The notes under the pieces were generated by a model, which had not been told where the DNA came from, did no database searches, and worked only from the letters and a program-made list of their open reading frames with translations. A stretch of 64,000 nt of DNA from Chimonanthus salicifolius (lineage: Eukaryota; Streptophyta; Magnoliopsida; Laurales; Calycanthaceae): assembly GCA_013350335.1 (NCBI GenBank), contig CM023540.1:62918101-62982100 (forward strand). Reading direction: 5' to 3'. Positions within the stretch are counted from its first letter, which is position 1. The number at the start of each line of letters is the position of its first letter. This document shows positions 1 through 10,200 of the stretch, in pieces. The position numbers and the translations under genes were made by a program.

Positions 1-1804
1 CTATTTACAACTTTGCATTGATTCCATCAACTTATGTTTGGGTTCCAAAACATAGGTCCATTCATTTATTTACTACCCCAAGTCCAAGAGTGATCCATAC
101 ATAATTCATTCACCATTTACATTACTTATAATCTTAGGTCCATAAACATAGGTCCATAAATTTAGACATTATATATATGGATCCTCCAATGATCCACAAC
201 CATAGAACCATAAACAAAACCCTCCATAAACGATCCATGGAATTGATTCATGGGGTTCGACCATACACCATGGCCGAATCCATGATGTCTAAATTCCAAT
301 TATAGCAATTCCCATTCTTGAATCCATAAATCAAAATTCTTTTCTTTTTTAATCCAAAAGTCCATAATTAGAAACTTTCTAATTTAATAACCATCCTCCA
401 TGGGGTTCGGTCATACACCATGGCCGAACCCTATCGTTCATAATCTTCTCCTTTAAATGCAATCAAAACAACATAACCCTCCATGGTTTTCATGATCCAA
501 TTGCATCTAAAACCATCAAACCTTCCATCATTTAAAATAAGTAAAATAGTCCACTTAAATTCCATATTAAAGCCCTAATTCCATATATACTCCTTGGTGG
601 GGTTCGGCCATACCACATGGCCGAACTCACCCTTTGGTTTTGTGTCCTTCTTTCCTTAGGTAGTCACTCACAATTGTTTAACATGGTTAACAAATTAAAT
701 CCATAAAAGACCTCATGTATGGCTGAACCCATAATCTTTCATTTTAGCCGATAATTACAACTTTACCATCATCTCCATGATCTAACTATGTGAGTAATAA
801 TTCCATAATTCTTTATGAGGTTCTGCCATACCCCTTGGCCGAACCCATGGTCTAAGGTTTTTCACCAACATCCTTCCATTAAAACCCTTTTAAAACATAC
901 ATAATATTCCGTGGTTTTCATCATTCAAACTTCCATTAAGTAATCAATGTCCTTCCATGGGGTTTGGCCATGCACCATGGCCGAACCCTATGGTTCATCC
1001 TTTCCATTAAAGATACTCAAATCAACCCCCAATCTTCTTCCATGGGGTTCGGCCATACACCATGGTTGAACCCTATGGTTCCTTTCTTTTAAACAAAATT
1101 ATCAAAATTACTTACCGGTTCCGCGACTCCTCCTGTTTTCCTTCGCTTGTTCTTGCTCTTCCAATCATTTTCCTCCTTAGCCTCTTTCCACTTCTTTTTC
1201 GTCTTTCCCACAGCCGAGAACACCTTCTTGTTGTTGTGTGTGTCGTGCGCCCTTCCTACCCTTCTTTTATAAAAATTCCACACGGTACAATAGCAATTTC
1301 CGTGTGCCCTTTGCCTAATTTTTGGGTGTGCCGTGCGCCCCTTGTTCTCTCCTTTTATCACTTCCAATTGGTCCCAATTTAGAAGGTGCCATGCGCCCCT
1401 TCTTTTAGCCATTGCCTTAATGCCATTCTTAATCAAGGAAAGGCCCCTTTTTAAATGATCTTATGCGCCTAACCTTGGATATGGAAATCCCTATACACGG
1501 CCAAGGCAATCTATCTTTATTTAGTAATCCCCTTATGCGCATATTCATGGATTTGCAAATCTTCATACACGGCCATGAAAATTAACCCAAATCCCTTTAT
1601 GCGCATAATAATTAATTATAGACATAATGCATTACTAATTTAGTTAAGCCCCATTTAATTTTATTGAAACCATTTCCACAATCCGTTGGGTCTTAATTGG
1701 GCAATGACCGAACACTTTACCCATATAAGGTCCATATCTAATAATTCACAAATTAAATGGCAAATTCTGTAAATATTTAGAACTTGAAAATCCGGAGTGT
1801 TACA
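1..1804 (-). mobile_element. 3' LTR of Ty3/gypsy element A, truncated by window edge
   Basis: This stretch repeats 15425-17314 almost base for base, which identifies it as the partner LTR of element A. It ends at 1804 in TTACA. Read on the minus strand this is the LTR start TGTAACACTCC, preceded by a polypurine tract and the integrase/chromodomain, so this is the 3' LTR of a minus-strand element. Palindromes with arms GGTTCGGCCAT/ATGGCCGAACC lie near 257, 404, 600, 823, 960 and 1045. A splice-donor-like ACTTAC (GTAAGT on the minus strand) is at 1110-1115. U3 (about 1450-1610) holds TGCGCAT repeats. By comparison with the 3302-bp partner, about 1.5 kb of R/U5 lies left of the window. Confidence 0.9.
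257..1073. repeat. Palindrome array (GGTTCGGCCAT family), element A 3' LTR
   Basis: Six or so near-copies of an inverted repeat with arms GGTTCGGCCAT and ATGGCCGAACC around a 5-nt loop such as ACACC, spaced 100-200 bp. Several carry outer CCATG/CATGG extensions. Some are decayed, for example GGTTCGACC near 257. Confidence 0.85.
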
Positions 1805-1820
1805 ATACAACCCTCTTTTT
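1805..1820 (-). other. Polypurine tract of element A
   Basis: On the minus strand this reads AAAAAGAGGGTTGTAT directly before the LTR start TGTAACAC. It is the plus-strand priming site expected at the 3' LTR boundary. The same context is seen before the LTRs of B (3771), E (29669) and Q (61660). Confidence 0.8.
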
Positions 1821-1864
1821 ATAATTTTCGTCCCGAAAATCCAGTGAAGTAGGGTTTCAAACAT

Positions 1865-2440
1865 TTACATAAATAGTTCAGGTTGAGCTGTTCTCATTTC
1901 CGACTCGAGTTCCCAAGTGGCTTCCTCAATGCCATGTCGATCCCATACCACCTTGACAAACTGTATCGCTCGGTTCCGTAATACCCTTTGTTTTGTGTCC
2001 ACCACTCGGGCAGGCTTTTCGTCGTATGTCACGTCGCTTTGGACCTCTATGTCTTGTATGTTCAGTACATGAGAAGGATTAGGATTGTACTTCCTCAACA
2101 TCGATATCTGGAACACATCGTGCAAAGATGCCAACTGTGATGGGAGTGCCAATTGGTAAGCCACGTCCCTCATCCTTCTAATGATTGAAAACGGTCCCAC
2201 ATATCTTGGCGACAATTTCCCCTTCTTTCCAAATCTCATGTGTCCCTTTCGTGGCGAGACTTTCAAGAACACCATGTCTCCCACTTCAAATCCAAGGAAC
2301 CTCCTCCTCTTGTTAGTATAGCTCTTCTGACGACTTTGCGTAGTCAATAGATGCTGCCGTATCAACTGTATCTGCGTTGTAGTCTCTGCAACTAACTCAG
2401 GTCTAATCAGTGCAGGCTCACCGGCCTCTGTCCAGCACAC
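1865..2440 (-). pseudogene. Element A integrase C-terminus with chromodomain
   Basis: An open stretch of 191 codons on the minus strand, ending in TAA at 1865-1867. It covers the integrase C-terminal beta-barrel region (GKKGKLSPRYVGPF, then SLHDVFQISMLRKY) and ends in a chromodomain-like segment (KPARVV, then IQFVKVVW, then EATWELE). This arrangement identifies a chromovirus; chromodomains are known to steer integration toward marked chromatin. The ORF is cut off from the upstream integrase core by a deletion of about 40 bp plus a frameshift near 2441-2483, judged against 62280-62390 where the region is complete. It is therefore the tail of a dead pol gene, although its own frame is clean. 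Confidence 0.88.
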
Positions 2441-3189
2441 TGGTGATCTACATGTCTACCATATAATGGTAACTGTTGTTGTATTAGAATTCTACCAACG
2501 GCAAGTGATCCTCCCATCCGCCCTTGAAATCTAGCATGCATGCTCTTAGCATATCCTCCAATGTTTGTATTGTCCTCTCAGACTGCCCATCAGTCTGTGG
2601 ATGGAATGCTGTGCTCGTAAGTAGGTCTGTTCCCATGGCTGACTGCATGCTCTGCCATACTCTGCCGGTGAATCGACCATCTCTGTCGGACACAATAGTC
2701 CGAGGAATACCATGCAATCTGATGATATCCTTGATATACCGCCGACCCAAAGTCTTAGATGAGTCTGTCATCTTGATGAGAATGAAATGTGCAGACTTAG
2801 TTAGTCGGTCTACCATGACCCATATCGTATCGTTGCCCTTTGAAGACCTTGGCAACCCTGTTACAAAATCCATGGAGATGTGCTCCCATTTCCATTCCGG
2901 CACTGGTAAGGGTTTGAGTAACCCTGGTGGCTTTTGATGTTCTGTCTTAACCTGCTGACAAGTTAAGCAATGAGCCACGAATTTTGCCACATCCTTTTTG
3001 AGTCGTGCCACCAGTAATGTCTCTTCAGGTCGTGATACATCTTGGTGCTACTCGGATGAATAGAGAGTTTGGTTTGATGTGCCTCAATCAGTAACTCTTT
3101 TCTGCAGCTCTTAGGCACATATATCCTTCCTCTGAATACAAGACCCTGTCCTGGTCGTAACTCCCATTCCGGTATGACTTCGCCAGTAG
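2441..3189 (-). pseudogene. Element A integrase zinc-binding and catalytic core, broken
   Basis: The minus strand encodes the HHCC zinc-binding end (AHCLTCQQ) and the DDE core: first Asp in SMDFVTGLP, second Asp in VSDRDGRF, Glu in TDGQSERTIQ, all present. The 175-codon open part spans 2484-3011. Further upstream (3012-3189) the frame shifts but the GLKRDV/HQTKLS-type region is still recognisable against element Q at 62819-63067. At 3189/3190 the gene stops where the plus-strand remnant B begins, so the RNase H end is missing. All catalytic residues survive, so A may be one of the younger insertions here. Confidence 0.85.
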
Positions 3190-3708
3190 ACTACGGCACA
3201 GATTAAATTTATACGACAACATTTACTCACTGCGCAGAGCCGTTATAAGAATTACGCTGACAAGAGGAGAAGTTTCCCCGAGTTTGAGGTGGGAGACTTG
3301 GTACTTTTGAAAGTCTCACCACGGAAGGGACACATGAGATTCGGAAAGAAGGGGAACCTGTCACCTATATGGCGGGGCCGTTTCCAATCCTAAAGAGGGT
3401 GGGGGAGGTGGCCTATTAGTTGGCGCTTCCTCCACAGTTATCATCTTTACGTGATGTGTTTCATGTGTCCGTGTTGAGGAAAGTACAACCCTGACCCTTC
3501 ACATGTTCTGAGTGTACAAGACATCGATGTACAAAGCGATGTGACATATGTGGAGAAGCCGATTAGAATAGTCGGGAGCGAGCAAAGGCTGCTGCGGAAC
3601 CGTGCCATTCAATTCGTCAAGGTGGTATGGGAACGACATGGAAGTGAAGAAACCACCTGGGAACTGGAACCAGAGATGAGTGCCGCTCATCCGGAGCTCT
3701 TTGTATAA
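3190..3708 (+). pseudogene. Element B integrase C-terminus and chromodomain remnant
   Basis: Plus-strand sequence homologous to the end of the A, E and Q integrases. It starts in the IRQHLL...QSR helix, continues through VSPRKGHMRFGKKG and a chromodomain (WERHGSEETTWELE), and ends at TAA 3706-3708. It is broken by frameshifts (near 3372 and 3480) and an in-frame TAG (near 3417). Everything upstream in B (5' LTR, gag, most of pol) is absent. The left boundary is a join to minus-strand element A sequence sharing a short AGAC. Confidence 0.85.
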
Positions 3709-3754
3709 GATGATTTGAACCCCTACTTCGCTCGAATTTTTTGGACGAAAATTT

Positions 3755-3770
3755 TAAAAGAGGATTGTAT
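3755..3770 (+). other. Polypurine tract of element B
   Basis: TTTTAAAAGAGGATTGTAT-type purine tract immediately before the LTR start TGTAGTGG at 3771. Equivalent to the tract at 29653-29668 in element E. Confidence 0.65.
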
Positions 3771-5150
3771 TGTAGTGGCCCGGAATTTTTAAATTAATAT
3801 AAATGTGGATATTATTTATTTTGGTGATGGAAATTAGAAAATTTACGGATTAGATGCTAAATGGGCCAAAGTTTGGGCAAAGGTCCAAGTATGGCCCAAT
3901 GGATTATGGAGTTGATTTAAATTCATTTAAAGGGGCAATGAGGGTTAAAAGGGTCAAGAATGGTCAAATTGGGTCAAATACCCATTTGGGACCCAATGGG
4001 TCAAGATGGTTAAGCTCTAAGGTAAATGGGTAAGATGAAAGTGTAATTGGGCCATGGGCCCAATGGTGATTCATTTAGAATGAATGGAATGAAATTTAAA
4101 TTATCTAAGTTATTTGGAATTAAACCAAGGTGATGTGGCCAAGTGGGACCCACCTCCACCTCATCAAGTGGGGTTGCTTGTGGGCGAAGGATTGGTGGGG
4201 CCGGCCACCATGGTGGAATTAGTCAACCATGGGTGGATGTATGAAGGTGATTTAAGTAAATGGAATTAAGTTAAAATGGGAATTAATTAAATTAACCTAA
4301 GTTAATTATCTAGTTAATTAATTAAATAAATTATTCAAATGAGGGTCAAAGGTGGTCAAATGGTCAAAGGACCAAAAGCCATGTTATCTTTAAAGACACC
4401 AAAACGTTGGGCATGGTACCATAAAGCATAAAGTAAAAACAAAAAAAATGAAAATATCCCATGGGTTGGTGGGAGGAGTTATTGTGGAAAATATCTTAAG
4501 CAATCAATAGGTGAGATGACTTTTCATCTCACTCTCTCCATTCCAACGAGCTCTTCACTCTCTCCCTCTTTTCATTTCTACCACCGTCCCACACTAGGAG
4601 ATGAAAGAAAGGAAGAAAACCAAGAGAAAGAAGAAGAAAAGTTTGGAAGAAAAGAGAGGGAAGTGCAAGGGTAAGCCATTACACCAAGGTCAAGACTAGG
4701 TACTTGTGTTTTTTTTTCTCATCTCCATCCTCTTTTCTCTCTCTCTCAATTTAAACCCTAACTTGGCTGATCCTAAGGTTGTGGGTTGCCACCATTGATC
4801 AAGCCTCTTGACCTATTAAAGATCAAGAGGAAGGAGAGAGGAGGCTAAGGAAACCGACGGGAGCGGCGGAAGTCGGAGGAGACGACGGATTGTGAGTATT
4901 TCTTAAACAAGAAATTTTGGATTTTTAGGGTGTAAGATTTGGAATTTATTTTTGTAGAATTTAATGGTGGTTACATAAATTTATGCCATGGACGTTAAAC
5001 CCATCAAATGAGAGGGTGGAAGATGGAGGAAACCCTAAATGGGTAAATTAGGGTTAGGGTAAGAAAATAAATAAATGGATTATGTGCATTGGGTAATTTA
5101 TGAAATTAAGAATGGAATTAGGTTATTGGAAGGAAACCATGGGCCATAGG

Positions 5151-5790
5151 GTTCGGCCATGTAGCATGGCCGAACCCCATGGTGGGTGATTAGCCATTTG
5201 ATGTAAAATGGTTAGGGTTAATGAATGGAAGATAATGAAGGTGGCTAATGGATTTTTGGGTTGTATATGAATGAATGTGGATGAGTATTAAAATGGGTTT
5301 ATGATGAAAAATGCAATGGGATTTTATGGCATTAAGAACGCATAAAAGAGAAGGAATTGTGAACCATGGGTTCGGCCATGGTGCATGGCCGAACCCTAGG
5401 TTGTTATGTGTGAAATTAGCTAGGGTTTTAGGGTTTAAAAAGCCAAGGAAAATGGGAAGATGGGTGGATTTAATATTTTGGGTGAATATAGGTATTATGG
5501 AGCAATGAATGATGAATCATGAACCATGGGTTCGGCCATGGTATATGGCCGAACCCTATGGCGATGAAATGATGATTAAATGGTGGGGTTTAAAGGATAA
5601 TGTGTTGATGAATTTTAGGTTTCAAATGAACAAAAGTAATGATCCAAATGGGGCTAAGAATATGGTTTATTTGCATGATGTAAACCCCTCAAGGAGGGAT
5701 TATTAGTGGATCTAAAATGTAACAATGGACCCAAGAAAAAATGGGGAACAAGACATCATGGGTTCGGCCATGGTGTGTGGCCGAACCCAT
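5151..5790. repeat. Palindrome array, LTR B
   Basis: Four clean copies near 5151, 5367, 5527 and 5760 with arms GGTTCGGCCAT/ATGGCCGAACC and loops GTAGC, GGTGC, GGTAT and GGTGTG. A decayed half copy lies near 6026. Confidence 0.85.
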
Positions 5791-6999
5791 GACCCATTTT
5801 GTAGGTCATTGTATGAGCGAAGGTTGGGTCCATGTTTGTGTTTAGATGATGGAGAATCTTATTAAATGAGATGGCTGATTGTGTTTCATGTTGAGTCATG
5901 GTTAGTGAAGCCTTAATGGATCTAAGTTATGGATGAATTTTAGACTTAAAATATACATGAATAGAGGAGATATTAAACCATGGAAGTTTAGTGGCATAAC
6001 CGTAATTATGGGCCACAATGAAGAACCATGGCCGAACCCCATGTATGTTGGACATGAACTTGGGTGCATTAAGATGACCTTATGAATGATTAAATTAAGC
6101 TTGGGGTTGATGCATTTTAGTTTCATAAATTAGAATACTTAAAGGGCTAAAATTTGGAATTATCATGTGTTTAAATCAATGGAAATGAGGCTAAGTTAAG
6201 GGCTGATTTTTAATGATCTTGTAACGTGGTTAGGGATCATTAATGGACCTAGGTTGTGGATTAATTTTTGGACTTAATCATGCATGGATAAATGGGTGAT
6301 TAACCATGGGAAATGAGGTAGTGGTAAAACCGTAATTAAATGCCAAATTCAAGAATTCCATGGAGATTGATCATGGAATGAGGGGCTCTAATGTAATAAC
6401 CTTATAAGTTCTTGATCAAGCCAAGGGTGGCCAAATTTTAAGACTTATGGGAGTAAAAGGTTTAATAGATGACATGGGACCGGACCCACAAAACCTAAAT
6501 AGTGACCGGTTTTTCATATGGGCTTAGAAATGTTTAAAACATGGACTAATGATGAATGTGTAATAAGGTACTGGACATCGCAGGCGGTGCACGATCGGCG
6601 ACCGGGTTTATCGAATGGAAAACGTAAAAGGACGCGAGTCGGTATTCGGTAGGATTCTAACCTTTTTGTAAGCCATGGATTGAGTGATGGTTTCCTTGAA
6701 TTATTTCGGAAATTATATGGTATGTTTTAAGATTGATTTTGAACTATGTATTATGTAGGGGTTTTTACTTGATTCATTCTGGTAAGCATATGATTGGTTT
6801 AAAATGGGTTTTAATGCTATGATGTGATTATGGAGGCTTTGCTTGATCTATTTTGGGTAATCAAGTTATATGTTTTATTGATGGGATTTTCTTTAAATGT
6901 CATGGTTTGTTATTATATTCATTACATGGCATATGGCATCTACATCTCATGCATGGCATGGGAGGGATATGACAGGGGAAGGATGAAATGAAACCGGAG

Positions 7000-7265
7000 T
7001 CCATGCTCCGTCGGGGCGACCGATAAACAAACATGGAGATATTTTGATGTGTTTGATGTATCAGGGATGTTGTATGTAATTATGATACCTTGATGATGGT
7101 TCTTCCATCAAGGGGGAGGATTTGTGATTGTTTTATAGCTGGACGAGGTTTTGCCGTCCAGGGGAATGATTTGTGATTGTTTTATATCTGGACGAGGTTT
7201 TGCCGTCCAGGGGGATGATTTGTGATTGTTTGTATCTTGACGAGGTTTGGCCGTCAAGGGGGATA
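7000..7265 (+). repeat. Tandem hairpin array, LTR B
   Basis: One GGAG-loop-CTCC/CGGGGCGACCG unit is followed by four tandem stems: CCTTGATG/CATCAAGG (7088-7113), CTGGACG/CGTCCAG (7139-7161 and 7187-7210) and CTTGACG/CGTCAAG (7236-7258). They are separated by a GGGGGATGATTTGTGATTG-like spacer. Stem bases change in complementary pairs between units. Confidence 0.85.
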
Positions 7266-7946
7266 TGACAGCATGATGGTATGGATGATGGGTGGGTTGC
7301 ATATCATGGACACCCATGACATGGCATTTACTTTACAGTTTCATTATATGATGGTTTATCAGCTTTCATTGGGTTATTATCAGTATGCTGTTATTACTAA
7401 TCCATGTGCTAGCCCTACTCGGAGTCCTACTGGGCGCGTTGTTCTAACGCCCTACTTCTACCCTAGCTGACAATGCAGGAGATGGCGGACTGGAAGGGCG
7501 AGACGGAAGCCAAGCTTAGGAGCTTGGGAAGGCAGACTAGTTATTTTGTTTAAGTTGAAATTATTTCATTTTGGAAATGTAAATTGAGTAAACTAGCTGG
7601 TCGGAATGTAATAACTTAGATGGCTTGCTATGTTTAGATTTTATTTTTGGACAATATAGTTTAAGGGCATTTTAGTAATTATACGGATGTTTCTTCCCTG
7701 CTATCTAAAAATTGGTAGGATAGTCTATATTATCATTCCGCATGTAATTTTATATTCCGCGAGCTTACTTTTTACGCATGAACCGTACTCGTGGACTTAT
7801 GTTCCACGCCAGCGTAGGGTTGGCCAGTTAAGGGCCGGGCTTTAGAAGCTCGGAACTTAACTCGCGTCGTGACGACCTCGCCCTTTGTCACTTTAAAAAA
7901 TAAAATAAATAGACTCTGATTTCGGTGAAAAGGGGCGGGCGTTACA

Positions 7947-8018
7947 GCTACGGATCTCAGTCACATTTTTCGGTGCTTTGCAATCTCTTACCGCCGCCAC
8001 CTTGCCCTGATCCGCAGC
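7947..8018 (-). pseudogene. Element A RT/RNase H connection fragment
   Basis: These 72 bp between two LTR insertions match 63799-63870 of element Q on the same strand (the [18 protein letters not shown] region of pol). They show that B and the solo LTR at 8019 both entered element A. GCAGC at 8014-8018 is the left target-site duplication of that solo LTR. Confidence 0.85.
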
Positions 8019-8694
8019 TGTAACGCCCGCCCATTTACACTATATTTCAGAGTCTATTTTTTTTTTTAAATCAAAGTGACAAAGGCACGGACGTCACGAC
8101 GCGAGTTAGGTCCCGACTCATAAAGCCCGGCCCTTAACTGGCCAACCCTACGCGTGCGCGGAACGAAGTCCACGAGTACGGTCCACACGTAGGAAGTAAG
8201 CTCGCGGAACATAGTTACATGCGGAACATTATAGTAAATACTATCCTACCGGTTTCAGATAGAAGGGAAGATACAACATTAAATTACCAAAATACCCCCA
8301 TGTTCATGATTATGTCTCAAAATGTTAACGTACAGAGTTTAATCCAGACTATAGTAAGAAATCCAAAATTATTACAATTCAACAAGCTAAGCTACTTGAG
8401 TTACAACATTTCCAAAATAAAACTTTGATAAACAAAGTAGTCGCTTTCCCACGCCCCTAAGCCTGACTCCCGTCACGTCCACCGTTTCCTCCGTCTCCTG
8501 TATCACCAGCTAGGGTGGAGATAGGGCGTTGGTCAACGCGCCCAGTAGGACTCCGAGTAGGGCTAGCACATGGATTAGTAATAACAAGCATACTGATAGC
8601 AATATAAAAAAAAAAACCATATGATGAATGCCATTGCCATGGGTGTCTATGTCATGTGTCCCACCCATCATTCACATCATCATAAATATCATAT

Positions 8695-8960
8695 CCCCCT
8701 TGACGGCAAATCCTCGTCAAGGTGTCCCCATGTTTACTTCTCGGTCGCCCTGACGGAGCATGGACTCCGGTGATACCATATCAATATCCCCATGTCTATT
8801 CTCGGTTGCCCCAACTGAGCATGGACTCCGGTGATACCATATCAATTTCCCCATGTCTGTTCTCGGTCGCCCCGACGGAGCATGGACTCTGGTTATAGCA
8901 TAACAAACTATCCCCATGTCTGTTCTCGGTTGCCCCGACAGAGTATGGACTCCGGTTCCT
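8695..8960 (-). repeat. Tandem hairpin array, solo LTR 8019-11363
   Basis: A CTTGACG/CGTCAAG-type stem (8699-8723) is followed by four about 70-bp units carrying a GGAG-loop-CTCC stem with a CGGTCGCCCCGACGG block. Each unit includes CCCCATGTCTGTTCTCGGT-like sequence. This is the same position in the LTR as the array in B. Confidence 0.8.
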
Positions 8961-9629
8961 TTATTTTCCCGTCCATGCCATGCATGAGATGTAAGTGCAT
9001 TATGCTATGTAATATATATATACATTTCATATCCATAATATAAAATCCATAGTATAGGAATATAATCCATAGCATATAAAATACCGTCCATAGCATTTAG
9101 AATGTAATCCATACCATATAAAATTCATGTAATAATAAATCATATAATTTCCAAAACCAAATATGGAAAGCATCACATACACAGAATCCACGGCTTACAA
9201 AAAGGTAGGAATCCTACCAAATACTTATAACAGTCCTTTTTCGTTTTCGTCCGATATTTCGGGTCGCCGTTCGCGTACCGTTACGATGTGCCAATACCTT
9301 ATTATACATTTCCCAAGTTAGTCTATATCTTATCCACGATTAAGTCTCTAACTGATCATAAACCTATGTTCATTAATGATCTTTAACCACATTATAAGAT
9401 TACCATAATCAGCCCTTATCTTGGCCTCTTTTTCCATTGATTTCAACACGTATATAATTCAATCCATAACTGATCTATACACCTAGATCTATTAATGACT
9501 TACCAATCATGTCATAGGATCATTAAAATCAGTCCCTTTAATTTAATATCATCTCCATTTATCCTACCGGATTAGTAGTGTCTTAGAAAATATTCAAAAA
9601 CTGTACATTTCAATTCAGTTGATTGAATC

Positions 9630-10200
9630 ACATATTCAGTCGGCTGATTTTGAATCAGATCGTCTGTCTGTCTTGCCAGTTCAGTTTCAGTCGACTGAAA
9701 TATACATTCAGTCGGCTGAAACATGGTTCATACCCTTTCAGTCGACTGAATCCGTCTGATTTTGAATCAGATCGTCTGTTTGTCTTGCCAGTTCATTTTC
9801 AATCGACTGAATACACATTCAGTCAGCTGAACTATCAACCATCCGTTTACGTGTTTAATAAGCATTCCTTCAGTCGACTAAATCATATATTTAGTCGGCT
9901 GAAACTTCCAAAACCCTTTTCTTGTCCGAGACGTTTGTGTTCAGTCGACAGAATCATCAGATTTGGTCGGCTGAAACTCCCAGAAAACTCTTCCTATTAT
10001 CATGCCATCCTTAGTTCAGTCGACTGAAACTCTAGTTCAGTCGGCTGAAACTCCCAGAAGCCCGTTTCTGATTCGTCCATTATCAGTTCAGTTGACTGAA
10101 TCCCTGATTCAGTCGACTGAAACTCCCAGAACTTTGTTTCTGGTTCGTCCATTATCAGTTCAGTCGACTGAATCTCTGATTCAGTCGACTGACTGTTTTG
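9630..10200. repeat. Array of TTCAGTCGACTGAA palindromes
   Basis: Over a dozen copies or near-copies of the perfect palindrome TTCAGTCGACTGAA, some with one arm as CGGCTGAA. They often come in pairs about 20 bp apart, within larger repeats of about 70 bp (10010-10195). They occupy the interval between the conserved GC-rich block and the splice-donor-like site, where all other LTRs here carry GGTTCGGCCAT palindromes. An apparent 134-codon open frame through it merely translates the repeat. Confidence 0.9.

Larger units (their letters stand above)
3771..7946 (+). mobile_element. 3' LTR of element B (4176 bp)
   Basis: Starts TGTAGTGGCCCGG and ends GGGCGTTACA (TG...CA). The right flank GCTAC (7947-7951) belongs to element A pol. 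The LTR holds U3 with CCAATGGG-type short repeats; a leader that is pyrimidine-rich then purine-rich (4500-4890); a donor-like GTGAGT at 4892-4897; four GGTTCGGCCAT palindromes (5151-5790); a conserved GC-rich block (about 6568-6665); a hairpin array (7000-7260); a CTAAC at 7444-7448 and an acceptor-like CAG at 7476-7478; and a U5 hairpin near 7827-7862. The matching 5' LTR is lost. Confidence 0.9.

Noticed and set aside
2524..2937. Plus-strand open frame opposite integrase
   Set aside because: Antisense shadow of the conserved integrase core; equivalent frames appear opposite E, J and Q integrase.
5527..5557. Pol III B-box or tRNA-like element in GGTTCGGCC
   Set aside because: Only the GGTTCG part fits a B box; the required downstream bases and an A box at the right distance are missing.
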